Origin: RGIG2000 sp045612665
GTDB lineage: Bacteria; Bacillota; Clostridia; Oscillospirales; CAG-272
Reading direction: 5' to 3'
Assembly: GCA_045612665.1 (NCBI GenBank)
Contig: JAZKZO010000037.1
Span: forward strand, 40,931-104,930
Length of the DNA stretch: 64,000 nt
Shown: positions 17,439-26,466 of the stretch, piece after piece
Numbering within the stretch: position 1 is the first letter of the stretch
Layout: each line of letters begins with the position of its first letter
Position numbers and translations under genes: made by a program
The notes under the pieces: generated by a model
Told to the model about the DNA's origin: nothing
Databases searched by the model: none
Seen by the model: the letters and a program-made list of their open reading frames with translations, nothing else

Positions 17439-19673
17439 ATGGAAATTATAAATGACGCTCAAATGCTTTGCATTCGCGGAAGAGTCGAAAATATTATGTA
17501 TAAAAGCGACGATGAAAGCTATGCTGTATGCGATATAGAAGATGAAAATAAAGAGCTTTTTACTGCCACAGGCAACATTCCTTACGTTTCCGTTGGAGAA
17601 AGTGTCGAGCTTTATGGAAAATGGACATCTCATCCAACCTACGGCAAGCAATTTACTGTATCAAGAACCGTAAGAACACTTCCTACGTCAAAAAATGATA
17701 TTTTGAGGTATCTTTCCTCAGGGGCTGTCAAGGGGATAGGACCTAAAATCGCCCAAAAAATCGTTGAACAATACGGAGACGATACCTTTGAGGTGATATC
17801 AAAGCACCCCGATTGGTTATCCCAAATTAAAGGAATTTCCGCGATAAAAGCGCGTGAAATCAGTCAAGATTTCAACGAAAAATCCGGTATTAGAGATATT
17901 ATAATGTATTGTAGCGATAAATTTCCACCGGCAACCGCAACTAAAATCTATAAAATTTGGGGCACTGACGGTGTTGGAATTTTACAGCAAAATCCATATA
18001 TCATATGCGAGAGAATAGAGGGTGTGGCGTTTAAGTGGGCTGACGATATCGCTTTCGCACACGGCTTTGCTCCCGACAATGAAAATAGAATAAAATGTGC
18101 CATAATTCAGGTGCTTAAAGTGTTCGCTTCAAGAGATGGACATACCTACGTTACAAGAAGCACGCTTGTTGATGCAACGTCTAAATTTATAGAGGTTGAA
18201 GGCGAAAAAATCGAACCCTGTGTCGATGATTTGGCGTTTGAAAACAAAATAAAAATCGTTCCTTATAAGGATGAAATGCACATTTATATAAAGGAAAACT
18301 ATCAATGCGAGGAATATATATCTAAAAAGCTCTTGCTTTTGAGAAATAGCGCATTTGGTATTGATTATTTAAATGCGCTTTCCTTTATTGGCCTAATAGA
18401 AAAGCAAAATGGTATCAAATATGCTAAAATGCAAAAAAAGGCTATTGAATCCGTTTTGATGAATGGCGTTACCGTCATTACAGGTGGACCAGGAACAGGA
18501 AAAACCACCATTGTAAAGGCATTGATTCAAATCTTTTCTCAAATTGGATTAAAAAGCGCGCTTTGCGCTCCAACAGGAAGGGCATCTCAAAGGCTTGCTG
18601 AGGCAACCTCTCACGAGGCGTTTACGGTTCATAAGCTACTCGGCGCAGGACCCGATATGATGCATTGGGGCGAAACTGTTTTCGAAAGAAACGAAAAGCA
18701 TCTTTTGGATCATGATGTTATAATAGTTGATGAAAGCTCTATGATGGACGCTTATATAACTGATGCGCTTTTGAGAGCCATAAAGCCCGGTGCAAGGCTC
18801 GTTCTTTTAGGCGACGTTAATCAGCTTCCGTCCGTAGGTGCAGGCAATATTTTAGATGACGTAATCCGCTCAGAATCCTTTCCGGTTGTTAGATTGAACG
18901 AGATTTTTAGACAAGCCGAGCAAAGCGGAATTGTTATGAATGCTCACGAGATAAATAACGGAAAAATCCCTGATTTAAGCAAAAAATACGATGACTTTTT
19001 CTTCATTGAGATAAAAAACGAGGCACAAATCCCCGAATATATATCGCGACTTTGCAACACAAGATTACCTAAAACCTACGGAATTCATCCAACTAGGGAT
19101 ATACAGGTGATAACACCGACTAAAAAAGGTCCTAACGGCACCAAAAGCCTTAACGTTACCCTTCAAAACGGTCTTAATCCAAAGGCTAACGGTAAAGAAG
19201 AAAGACTTGTTGGCTTTACTAGGCTTTTCAGAGTTGGCGATAAAATTATGCAAAATAAAAACGATTATACTTATGAATGGATAAGAGATTCGTGCACGGG
19301 CGTCGGAGTTTTCAACGGAGATGTTGGAATAATACAGGAGATCCAAAACGAAGACCATTACTTTGTTGCCGATTTTGACGGGCGCATAACGCAATTGCCC
19401 GATACGGCGTTCGATGACGTAGAGCTTGCATATGCAATAACCGTTCATAAAAGTCAAGGAAGCGAGTATCCGTTTGTTATAATTCCTATGACCAAAAGCG
19501 CGCCACTCCTTTTGACAAGAAATCTATTGTATACGGCGATAACCAGAGCACAGAGAATGGTAATTTTGCTAGGAGATAAAAGTACCTTTGCCCAAATGGT
19601 GGAAAATGATAGGCAGGTTGTAAGAAATACAGGTCTTTACAAAATGCTGAGGAGTAACGATGATAAAGCTTAA
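17439..19673 (+). CDS. recD2: RecD2-type ATP-dependent DNA helicase
   Basis: This superfamily 1B 5'-3' helicase is of the RecD2/YrrC type, found without RecB and RecC and involved in repair and replication-fork stability. It has 744 residues. The N-terminal OB and helix-hairpin-helix region (GAVKGIGPKIAQKIVEQYG, about 90) precedes Walker A GGPGTGKTT with Lys355, Walker B VIIVDESSMMD, motif III LLGDVNQLPSVGAGN, and VHKSQGSEYPFVIIP plus YTAITRAQRMVILLG near the end. Start ATG 17439 has AAAGGAGG 8 nt upstream; an in-frame GTG at 17430 overlaps that site. The stop overlaps comF by 14 nt. Confidence 0.93.
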   Translation: MEIINDAQMLCIRGRVENIMYKSDDESYAVCDIEDENKELFTATGNIPYVSVGESVELYGKWTSHPTYGKQFTVSRTVRTLPTSKNDILRYLSSGAVKGIGPKIAQKIVEQYGDDTFEVISKHPDWLSQIKGISAIKAREISQDFNEKSGIRDIIMYCSDKFPPATATKIYKIWGTDGVGILQQNPYIICERIEGVAFKWADDIAFAHGFAPDNENRIKCAIIQVLKVFASRDGHTYVTRSTLVDATSKFIEVEGEKIEPCVDDLAFENKIKIVPYKDEMHIYIKENYQCEEYISKKLLLLRNSAFGIDYLNALSFIGLIEKQNGIKYAKMQKKAIESVLMNGVTVITGGPGTGKTTIVKALIQIFSQIGLKSALCAPTGRASQRLAEATSHEAFTVHKLLGAGPDMMHWGETVFERNEKHLLDHDVIIVDESSMMDAYITDALLRAIKPGARLVLLGDVNQLPSVGAGNILDDVIRSESFPVVRLNEIFRQAEQSGIVMNAHEINNGKIPDLSKKYDDFFFIEIKNEAQIPEYISRLCNTRLPKTYGIHPTRDIQVITPTKKGPNGTKSLNVTLQNGLNPKANGKEERLVGFTRLFRVGDKIMQNKNDYTYEWIRDSCTGVGVFNGDVGIIQEIQNEDHYFVADFDGRITQLPDTAFDDVELAYAITVHKSQGSEYPFVIIPMTKSAPLLLTRNLLYTAITRAQRMVILLGDKSTFAQMVENDRQVVRNTGLYKMLRSNDDKA

Positions 19674-20400
19674 GGACTTTTTAAAGCGTGCTTTTATAAC
19701 GAGAAAATGCATTCTTTGCGGTGATGTTATAGATTATAAAAGAGACGCACCGTTTTGCGACGAATGCCTGCCCGAATGGCTAAATAATTTAGATTCTATG
19801 TGCCTAAAATGTGGCTTTGATTGCGATTTTTGCACTTGCTTGCCGGAAAGAGTAAGAGAAATTTCTCATCTATCCGCCTTCGGAGTTTTCTATTCTCCTA
19901 AATTATCAACACCTGTCAATCGAATTGTTTATAGAATGAAAAGGGACTATAATCTTCCCACAATTCGATATTGCGCTAAGGTGCTTGTTAAAAAGATAGT
20001 AAAATCCTTTGCTAAAAACGGAGTAAGCTATAAGGGCTTTGTGGTTACTTATCCACCGAGAAGAAAAAAGGCCGTTTCTAAATACGGATACGACCACGCG
20101 GAGCTTTTGGCAAAAGAGGTTGCTAAGCTTTTGAAGCTTGATATAGTAAAGGTTTTTAAAAATATTGGAGCTGAGGAGCAAAAAGCGCTCACTAAAACTC
20201 AAAGATTTGCTAACGCCAGTGGTGCATATGCACTTTTGGATAACGTGAGCTTGAAAAATAAGAAATTTTTAATAGTTGACGATGTAATGACGAGTGGAGC
20301 AACGCTTAATATATGCTCAAAAATGCTACTTTCAAACGGAGCGTCCGCAGTTGTTCCGGTAGCCTTTGCAAAGGATACTAAAACAAATTCAGATAACTAA
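19660..20400 (+). CDS. ComF-type phosphoribosyltransferase-like protein
   Basis: This 246-residue protein has the ComF/GntX layout: N-terminal zinc-ribbon cysteines (CILCGDVI, FCDECLPEW, CLKCGFDCDFCTC) and a C-terminal phosphoribosyltransferase fold with the PRPP-binding loop FLIVDDVMTSGATL (about 203-216). YGYDHAELLAKEVAKLL is also typical. In naturally competent bacteria ComF helps single-stranded DNA uptake; here no other competence genes are visible, so that job is uncertain. It overlaps recD2 by 14 nt, so translation is coupled, and the pairing suggests a DNA-related role. Confidence 0.88.
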   Translation: MIKLKDFLKRAFITRKCILCGDVIDYKRDAPFCDECLPEWLNNLDSMCLKCGFDCDFCTCLPERVREISHLSAFGVFYSPKLSTPVNRIVYRMKRDYNLPTIRYCAKVLVKKIVKSFAKNGVSYKGFVVTYPPRRKKAVSKYGYDHAELLAKEVAKLLKLDIVKVFKNIGAEEQKALTKTQRFANASGAYALLDNVSLKNKKFLIVDDVMTSGATLNICSKMLLSNGASAVVPVAFAKDTKTNSDN

Positions 20401-20418
20401 AAATGGAGGAAATAAAAA

Positions 20419-20853
20419 ATGTTAAAGGGAATACCAAGTATTATATCTCCGGAGCTTTTAAAGGTTCTTTGTGAGATGGGACACAGCGATAGAATAGTTA
20501 TCGCAGACGGCAATTTTCCGTCAGAATCAATGGGAAAGAACGCAAAGGTAATCAGATGCGACGGACACGGAGTGCCTGAAATCCTTGATGCAATTCTTCA
20601 GCTTTTCCCACTCGATACCTACGTTGAAAAGCCTGTTGTTTTGATGGAGGTAATGAAGGGCGATAATGCTAAAACGCCTATTTGGGATGAATATAAGAAA
20701 ATCATCACCAAATACGACCAAAGAGGCGCCGATACCGTTGGAACAATTGATAGATTTAAGTTCTATGACGAGGCAAGAGAGGCATACGCAATAATTGCAA
20801 CAAGCGAGAAGGCGATATACGCAAATGTAATGCTTCAAAAGGGCGTAATTTAA
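20419..20853 (+). CDS. fucU: RbsD/FucU family sugar mutarotase
   Basis: This 144-residue protein belongs to the RbsD/FucU family, which interconverts anomers of free sugars such as L-fucose or D-ribose. Signatures are LKGIPSIISPELLKVLCEMGH, IADGNFPS, RCDGHGVPEILDAIL, and RFKFYDEAREAYAIIATSE. The first and the RFKFYDEA segment fit FucU better than RbsD. GGAGG lies about 10 nt before the ATG, and the gene follows comF by 18 nt. No other fucose genes are nearby, so the true substrate is open. No terminator is evident before the next promoter. Confidence 0.85.
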   Translation: MLKGIPSIISPELLKVLCEMGHSDRIVIADGNFPSESMGKNAKVIRCDGHGVPEILDAILQLFPLDTYVEKPVVLMEVMKGDNAKTPIWDEYKKIITKYDQRGADTVGTIDRFKFYDEAREAYAIIATSEKAIYANVMLQKGVI

Positions 20854-20880
20854 TAATTTTTTTACTTGTTAAAAAAAGTG

Positions 20881-20909
20881 TTGACATTTGAAAAATCATA
20901 ATGTATAAT
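20881..20909 (+). promoter_or_regulatory. Consensus sigma-A promoter of the Mn-riboswitch operon
   Basis: Perfect TTGACA (20881-20886) and perfect TATAAT (20904-20909) are 17 nt apart. Transcription should begin near 20914-20916, at the very edge of the riboswitch. Confidence 0.92.
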
Positions 20910-20910
20910 G

Positions 20911-21037
20911 ATGGCGAGGGAGTAGCCGGCGCATTTTGCGTTTACATTGCCGTCAGTACGATTTTCAATCCGGTTTTGTAAGTAAATGGCGAGACTTATA
21001 TGTCATTTTTATGTCTATAAGTCTCGCCATTTTTTTG
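20911..21037 (+). promoter_or_regulatory. yybP-ykoY family (Mn2+) riboswitch with terminator
   Basis: The two conserved docking loops are present: GAGGGAGTAGCC (20916-20927) and GCCGTCAGTACG (20949-20960). Between them is a small CGCATTTTGCG hairpin. The second arm is closed by TTTACA with TGTAAG and topped by GATT/AATC, as in the known fold. The 3' part merges with a long terminator. Members sense Mn2+ and turn genes on. The family assignment is by pattern, not by a covariance search. Confidence 0.85.
20984..21037 (+). terminator. Expression-platform terminator of the Mn riboswitch
   Basis: A 17-bp perfect stem (20984-21000 with 21016-21032) containing ATGGCGAG and CTCGCCAT is followed by a T run to 21037. 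It lies 35 nt before the antiporter start. The right arm could also pair with ATGGCGAG at 20911-20918. Confidence 0.9.
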
Positions 21038-21072
21038 CGCAAATTTAAAGCTTGTGGACAAAAGGAGAAAAA

Positions 21073-22059
21073 ATGGATATTATTTGGATCATTGTTGCCA
21101 TTTTGGCACTTGCCACAGGATTCTTTCTCTTAGCCAAGGGCGCAGACTGGTTCGTTGACGGTGCGGCAGGAATTGCAACAAAGCTTAAAATTCCACAGCT
21201 TGTCATAGGACTTACAATTGTGGCTATGGGAACGAGTGCACCTGAGGCAGCAGTTAGTATTAGCGCGGCCTTGCAGGAAAACGGCGCTATAACTGTCGGA
21301 AATGTTGTAGGAAGTAATATTTTGAACATACTTATAATATTAGGGCTTTCTGCAACAATTACATCTCTTGCGGTATCTAAATCTACCATGAGAATTGATA
21401 TCCCTGTAATGCTTGGTGCAACGGGACTTTTGTTGCTATTTGGATGGAATGGCGTGGTTGTTTGGTGGGAAGGACTTATAATTCTTGCTTGCTTTATTTC
21501 ATACCTTGCTTATTTATTTGTGGATGCAAGAAAAAGCATGAAAAATAATCTGGAATTGTCAAATTCCTCAAGCGAAGAAAAGATTGACGAAAATAAGGAA
21601 GAAAAACCACACTTTTTGCTCAAATCGGTTATCTTTGCAATAATAGGACTTGCAATGATTATTTTAGGTAGCCATTTTTCCGTTGAATCCGCTACTTTTT
21701 TGGCAGAAAAAATGGGAGTTAGCGACAAGTTTATCGGTCTTACAGTAGTTGCACTTGGCACATCCTTGCCAGAGCTGTTTACCTCTGTTTCCGCCGCTAT
21801 GAAAAAGAATGCGGATATTGCTATCGGCAATATAGTGGGAAGTAACATTTTCAACATACTGTTTATAGTTGGAATTACTTCAATAATAACTCCCGTCGGA
21901 TTTGTAAGCTCGTTTAGAATAGATACAATAATCGCTTTTGCTGTAGGCATAGCTCTTTGGCTCTTTGCTTTGAAGGGAAGAACACTCAAAAGATGGGGTG
22001 GAATTGCGATGCTTGCTATGTATGGAGCATATTTTGCTTATCTTTTAGTCATTGGCTAA
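21073..22059 (+). CDS. Calcium/sodium antiporter-family cation exchanger
   Basis: This 328-residue integral membrane protein has about ten hydrophobic segments and the two alpha repeats of the Ca2+/cation antiporter superfamily: GTSAPEAAVS with GNVVGSNILNI, and GTSLPELFTS with GNIVGSNIFNI. An acidic loop (residues about 160-182) lies between the halves. The ATG at 21073 has AAAGGAG 8 nt upstream. The family (YrbG-like) exchanges Ca2+ for Na+ or H+, but the Mn-type riboswitch upstream suggests Mn2+ export or response. That is an inference. The next gene follows after 32 nt without a terminator. Confidence 0.88.
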   Translation: MDIIWIIVAILALATGFFLLAKGADWFVDGAAGIATKLKIPQLVIGLTIVAMGTSAPEAAVSISAALQENGAITVGNVVGSNILNILIILGLSATITSLAVSKSTMRIDIPVMLGATGLLLLFGWNGVVVWWEGLIILACFISYLAYLFVDARKSMKNNLELSNSSSEEKIDENKEEKPHFLLKSVIFAIIGLAMIILGSHFSVESATFLAEKMGVSDKFIGLTVVALGTSLPELFTSVSAAMKKNADIAIGNIVGSNIFNILFIVGITSIITPVGFVSSFRIDTIIAFAVGIALWLFALKGRTLKRWGGIAMLAMYGAYFAYLLVIG

Positions 22060-22091
22060 TATCATAAATTTAAATTTTAAAGGAGAAAAAT

Positions 22092-23771
22092 ATGGAAATA
22101 CTTTTAGGCATTCTTTCCTTGTTAACTGGCGTAGGCGTTTTTATTGCAGGAATGAATATGATGGGCGACGGCCTTGAAAAAAGCGCCGGAGGCGGACTAA
22201 AACGACTTCTTGCTAAAATAAGCAACAACCGTTTTGCCGGAGTAGGTATCGGTGCTACCGTTACGGCTATTATTCAAAGCTCAAGTGCTACGAGTGTAAT
22301 GGCAATAGGTCTTGTTAATGCAGGGGTTATGACTCTTTTCCAAGCAACTGCAATCATTATGGGAGCAAATATAGGAACAACCGTTACAGGTCTTATCGTG
22401 GCTCTTTCAGGCTCTAATGGCGGTGGGACAAGCATCGGATTTTCCGAGATTGCAATGCTTTTTGCCTTCATTGGAATTATGATGACCTTCTTGAAAAACG
22501 AAAAGCTGAAAAGAATAGGCGGAATCCTTGGGGGACTAGGACTTATTTTCGTTGGTCTTGATATAATGGGTGGAGCTCTTAAGGGAAATGACGAGCTTAA
22601 CGGATTTTTCTCGAATCTTTTTGAGGCGATTGATTTTCCGTTGTTGCTTATCATTTTGGGAGCGTTGTTTACTGCTCTTATCCAGTCTTCATCTGCTGCT
22701 ACCGGTATAGTAATCGTTATGGCAGGCTCGGGCGCAATTTCGATAGGGTCGGCATTATTTATAGTTTTAGGCTCTAATATAGGTACTTGTGTAACAGCTC
22801 TTATTGCTTGCCTTGGCGCTAGCGCTAACTCGAAGAGAACAGCGTTTATTCACTTTACCTTCAATACAATAGGAACTGTATTGTTTACAACATTCCTTTG
22901 GCCGACCGGCTCTTGGTTCCCAAGTGTTTTACAAAAGCTTTTCCCGGCAGGCCCGGAGCTTCAAATTGCGATGTTCCACGTAATATTTAACGTTACAACG
23001 TCTCTTGTTTTGATTCCTTTCATAAACCAGCTTGTTAAGCTTGCGATTTTTGTCATCAAGGAAAAGAAGAGTAGTGAAGAACAGTATCAGCTCAAATTTG
23101 TTGATGAAAGACTTCTTAAAACTCCTGCAATTGCCGTTATGCAGGTAAAAAAAGAGGTTGAATATATGGCATCCTTGGCAAAGGAAAATCTTGCAAGGGC
23201 CTTTGAGGAAATGCAAAATAAGGATGGAAAAAACAAGGAGCTTCTTTATAAGGTAGAGGGTGCTATTAACTTTACAAACAATGCAATGACGAAATATCTT
23301 ATTCAGCTATCTCCACTCCTTGATTCAGATGATGAGCAGATTGTGGGCTCATATTTCCACGTTCTTAACGACCTTGAAAGAATAGGAGACCACGCGGAAA
23401 ACTTCTTTGAAATTGGGTCTCAAATGGGCGCGGAAAACCTTTCTTTTTCGGATATGGCATTCGGAGAAATTATGGAAATGTACCGCAAGGTTGATAGAAT
23501 GTTTGAGATTTCACTTGATGCCTTTGATAACGTTTCATCAGAGCATTTAAAGGAGCTTACAAGCCTTGAAAACGAGGTTGACGCTCTTAAAAAGAGACTT
23601 TCATCACAGCATTTTACAAGACTTGCAGCGGGCGATTGCAAGGTGGAGCAGAGTGCATATTTCTTCTCGACAGTTGCCGGCCTTGAAAGAGTTGCAGACC
23701 ACCTTATAAATATCGGTTACAGTATTTTGACACCGACAGGAGATCAAAAATACGCACTTAAAAATTCGTGA
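22092..23771 (+). CDS. Na/Pi cotransporter family protein with PhoU-like domain
   Basis: This 559-residue protein has an N-terminal membrane domain with the inverted NptA repeats, each marked by an IQSSSA motif (TAIIQSSSATSVMAIGL about 55, TALIQSSSAATGIVIVMA about 195) and a GANIGTT or GSNIGTC motif. A C-terminal cytoplasmic PhoU-like helical domain starts near residue 350 and includes DLERIGDHAENFFEIG and LERVADHLINIGYSI. Family members carry phosphate with sodium; many bacterial ones are uncharacterised. AAAGGAG lies 7 nt before the ATG. It probably shares the Mn-riboswitch transcript with the antiporter. Confidence 0.9.
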   Translation: MEILLGILSLLTGVGVFIAGMNMMGDGLEKSAGGGLKRLLAKISNNRFAGVGIGATVTAIIQSSSATSVMAIGLVNAGVMTLFQATAIIMGANIGTTVTGLIVALSGSNGGGTSIGFSEIAMLFAFIGIMMTFLKNEKLKRIGGILGGLGLIFVGLDIMGGALKGNDELNGFFSNLFEAIDFPLLLIILGALFTALIQSSSAATGIVIVMAGSGAISIGSALFIVLGSNIGTCVTALIACLGASANSKRTAFIHFTFNTIGTVLFTTFLWPTGSWFPSVLQKLFPAGPELQIAMFHVIFNVTTSLVLIPFINQLVKLAIFVIKEKKSSEEQYQLKFVDERLLKTPAIAVMQVKKEVEYMASLAKENLARAFEEMQNKDGKNKELLYKVEGAINFTNNAMTKYLIQLSPLLDSDDEQIVGSYFHVLNDLERIGDHAENFFEIGSQMGAENLSFSDMAFGEIMEMYRKVDRMFEISLDAFDNVSSEHLKELTSLENEVDALKKRLSSQHFTRLAAGDCKVEQSAYFFSTVAGLERVADHLINIGYSILTPTGDQKYALKNS

Positions 23772-23835
23772 ATTTATGAATTTAAAAAATTAAAAATTCT
23801 AAAAACATAAAAAACCAAAAATCACGCATAACAAA

Positions 23836-23864
23836 TGCGCTTTGAGATTTCAAAGCGCTTTTTT
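23836..23864 (+). terminator. Terminator after the Na/Pi gene
   Basis: GCGCTTTGA and TCAAAGCGC close a short loop and are followed by TTTTTT. It separates the rightward operon from the leftward ackA. Confidence 0.85.
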
Positions 23865-23880
23865 ATTATTGAATTTTTAA

Positions 23881-25137
23881 TTAAAGATTAGATACGATTG
23901 TTGCAGTATCCTTTGCAATCATAAGCTCCTCGTTTGTAGGAAGAACGTATACCTTAACCTTTGATTTTGGAGTTGAAAGCTCAACTGTGTTAGGCTGTCT
24001 TAATGTCTTTGCATTAAGCTCGAAATCAATGTCGATTCCATAGAAATCCATATCACGGCAAACTCTATCACGAAGCTCGGGGTTGTTTTCACCCATGCCT
24101 GCGGTAAATACGATAGCGTCAAGACCGTTCATAACAGCGGAGTATGAGCCGATGTATTTTTTGATTTGGAATGCGAGAATGTCAGCTGCGAGCTGAGCGT
24201 GCTTGGTTGTGATAGCCTTTTCCTCATCGGTCTTTGGAGCGCCTGGGAGCTCGTCATTGAACTTGCCGAGAATAGCAGCCTCAATATCACGGCTATCTGA
24301 TGAATATCCGCTAACTCCGAGGAATCCGCACTTCTTATTCATGAAATCGGTGATTGCATCAACGCTGATGTTGTACTTCTTCATAATGTAAGGAACGATA
24401 GCTGGGTCGATAGAACCGCATCTTGTGCCCATCTCAACACCGTCAAGTGGAGTGAAGCCCATTGAGGTGTCAACAACCTTACCGTCTCTTACAGCTGAAA
24501 TAGAAGAGCCGTTACCGATATGGCAGGTGATAATCTTGGAATCCTTTTTGTTAAGAATTTTGTTCATTTCTTGAGAAACAAACTTGTGTGATGTGCCGTG
24601 CATACCGTATCTTCTAATGTGATCCTCTTCAACCATCTTGATCGGAAGAGCATATGTATAAGCCTTTGGCTCCATTGTCTGATGGAATGCTGTATCGAAA
24701 ACTGCAACTTGAGGAGTTTTAGGCATTACCTTTTGGCAACCCTTAATACCCATAATGTGTGCTGGGTTGTGAAGTGGTGCAAACTCGATGCACTTTTCAA
24801 TTATGCTCATAACCTCATCAGTAACGAGACAGCTGTCTGAAATGTAAGGACCACCGTGAACAACTCTGTGTCCTACAGCCTCGATCTCGTCCATGCTTGA
24901 AATACAGCCGTATTCCTTGTCAGTAAGCATATTAACAACGATTTCGGTTGCGATAGAGTGGTCATCCATTGGGATTTCTTTCTTAATTTTTGTTCCGTCC
25001 GCCTTCTTGTGCTCAATCAAGCTACCTGCCATACCGATTCTTTCGCAGATGCCCTTTGCAAGCACATCCTCGGTGGTGGTATCCATAAGCTGATATTTGA
25101 GAGAAGAGCTTCCGGCGTTAACTACAAGTACTTTCAT
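23881..25137 (-). CDS. ackA: Acetate kinase
   Basis: This enzyme makes ATP from acetyl phosphate and ADP, releasing acetate, a main energy step of fermenting Clostridia. It is 418 residues long. Motifs are the N-terminal VLVVNAGSSSLKYQL, HRVVHGG (about 90), VFDTAFHQTM (about 145), GMHGTSHKF (about 178), HIGNGSSI (about 206), and the ATP site TAGMGENNPELR (about 330). AGGAGG lies 6 nt before the ATG. It is not next to pta here; instead it diverges from tmcAL. Its promoter is close to consensus. Confidence 0.97.
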   Translation of the reverse strand: MKVLVVNAGSSSLKYQLMDTTTEDVLAKGICERIGMAGSLIEHKKADGTKIKKEIPMDDHSIATEIVVNMLTDKEYGCISSMDEIEAVGHRVVHGGPYISDSCLVTDEVMSIIEKCIEFAPLHNPAHIMGIKGCQKVMPKTPQVAVFDTAFHQTMEPKAYTYALPIKMVEEDHIRRYGMHGTSHKFVSQEMNKILNKKDSKIITCHIGNGSSISAVRDGKVVDTSMGFTPLDGVEMGTRCGSIDPAIVPYIMKKYNISVDAITDFMNKKCGFLGVSGYSSDSRDIEAAILGKFNDELPGAPKTDEEKAITTKHAQLAADILAFQIKKYIGSYSAVMNGLDAIVFTAGMGENNPELRDRVCRDMDFYGIDIDFELNAKTLRQPNTVELSTPKSKVKVYVLPTNEELMIAKDTATIVSNL

Positions 25138-25187
25138 TTTTGTTCCTCCTGAAAATGTTTCTTGACAAATTTAAAATTATCGTTTAT

Positions 25188-25216
25188 ATTATATATCAAA
25201 GGAGTTGTAATTTCAA
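25188..25216 (-). promoter_or_regulatory. Sigma-A promoter of ackA
   Basis: On the minus strand TTGAAA (25211-25216) and TATAAT (25188-25193) are 17 nt apart, about 50 nt before the ackA start. Confidence 0.85.
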
Positions 25217-25272
25217 GGTTTAAAATCAAACTTTTGGAAAAAATTCCTATATTTTTAAAAGGAGAATAAAAA

Positions 25273-26430
25273 ATGGCAAAAACAGTCGCTATAATTTGTG
25301 AATATAATCCATTCCATATGGGCCATAAGCATCAAATTGATGAGATTAGAAAAAATATTCCTGATGCAAGAGTTGTGGCGATTATGTCAGGAAACGTAAC
25401 TCAAAGAGGAGAATTTGCCATTTTTGACAAATACACTCGCGCAAAAAGTGCTGTTTTATGCGGAGTGAATGCGGTTTATGAGATACCGTATCCGTATTCT
25501 TGTGCCAGTGCTGAGGTCTTTGCAAGGGCGGGAGTTAAAATAGCGAGTGAGTTGGGGGCTGACTATCTTTGCTTTGGCTCTGAAAGCGCTAATTTGGAAA
25601 ATCTTTGGAATGTTGCAAATTTAATCAACTCCGTTCGATTTGAAGAACAAATGTCGGATATTTTAAAGGATAAGACTCTTAGCTATTCGGTAGCAAGAGA
25701 GGAGGCACTTAAAAGACTTGGAATCGATGCTCCAAAGCTTTCCAATGATATTTTGGGCGTTGAATATTTAAGGGCGATAAGTCAAATTGCACCGTCTATA
25801 AGTCCGTATCCTATAAAGCGAATAGGCGAGGGATATAAGAGCGAAAGCATAGGCGAGCTTATGTCGGCTAGCGCAATAAGAAAAAGCTTTTATGAGGGCA
25901 AAGGACTCTTGTCTATACCTAGCGAGGAAAAAGAATTCCTTGACGGTGAAAATTATCTCGATTTAGAGCGTGCAAACGACTTTTTGTTTAGAAGCGCCTT
26001 GATGATGAAACCGAGCGAAATCGAGGGATTATATGATGTTCCAGGCGGTTGCGGATACTTTGTATCCGAAATTGCTAAAAGCTGTAACGGTGCAAATGAA
26101 TTTTTTGCCTCTTTAAGCTCTAAATCTTATACTAGCGCAAGGCTCAGAAGAATAGTTATGTATGCTTGTACAGGCGTTAAAACACTCGAGCCATTGCCGA
26201 CTTACACACAACTTTTAGCCGTGGATTCTCTTGGAAGAGAGCACCTTAAATCGTTGAAAAAAACGATTGAAATTTCGGTTCTTACAAAGCACTCGGATTC
26301 TAAAAAATTAAGCGAAGCTGCACTTGAAAATTATACACTTGGCAAAAAAACCGATGAGCTTTATTATACACTTTTAAAGAGGCCTCTTTCGGCGTCTGAA
26401 GCATATAAAAAAACAACGATTATTATGTAA
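25273..26430 (+). CDS. tmcAL: tRNA(Met) cytidine acetate ligase
   Basis: This protein (formerly YlbM) makes N4-acetylcytidine at the wobble base of elongator tRNA-Met, using acetate and ATP. It has 385 residues. The nucleotidyltransferase fold shows IICEYNPFHMGHKHQI at the N-terminus, AIMSGNVTQRGEFAIFDKY (about 40), ELPxPYS-like YEIPYPYSCASAE, and FGSESAN. SASAIRKSFYEG (about 195) is the second nucleotide-binding motif. AAAAGGAG lies 6-7 nt before the ATG. It is divergent from ackA, whose product supplies acetate, the TmcAL substrate. Confidence 0.92.
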   Translation: MAKTVAIICEYNPFHMGHKHQIDEIRKNIPDARVVAIMSGNVTQRGEFAIFDKYTRAKSAVLCGVNAVYEIPYPYSCASAEVFARAGVKIASELGADYLCFGSESANLENLWNVANLINSVRFEEQMSDILKDKTLSYSVAREEALKRLGIDAPKLSNDILGVEYLRAISQIAPSISPYPIKRIGEGYKSESIGELMSASAIRKSFYEGKGLLSIPSEEKEFLDGENYLDLERANDFLFRSALMMKPSEIEGLYDVPGGCGYFVSEIAKSCNGANEFFASLSSKSYTSARLRRIVMYACTGVKTLEPLPTYTQLLAVDSLGREHLKSLKKTIEISVLTKHSDSKKLSEAALENYTLGKKTDELYYTLLKRPLSASEAYKKTTIIM

Positions 26431-26466
26431 CAAAATCTCCACCTTGAGTGGAGATTTTGCTTTTTA
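26431..26466. terminator. Terminator between tmcAL and the DUF378 gene
   Basis: CAAAATCTCCAC and GTGGAGATTTTG form a 12-bp stem with a 5-nt loop, followed by CTTTTTATT. Because the two genes converge, it can serve both. Confidence 0.85.
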
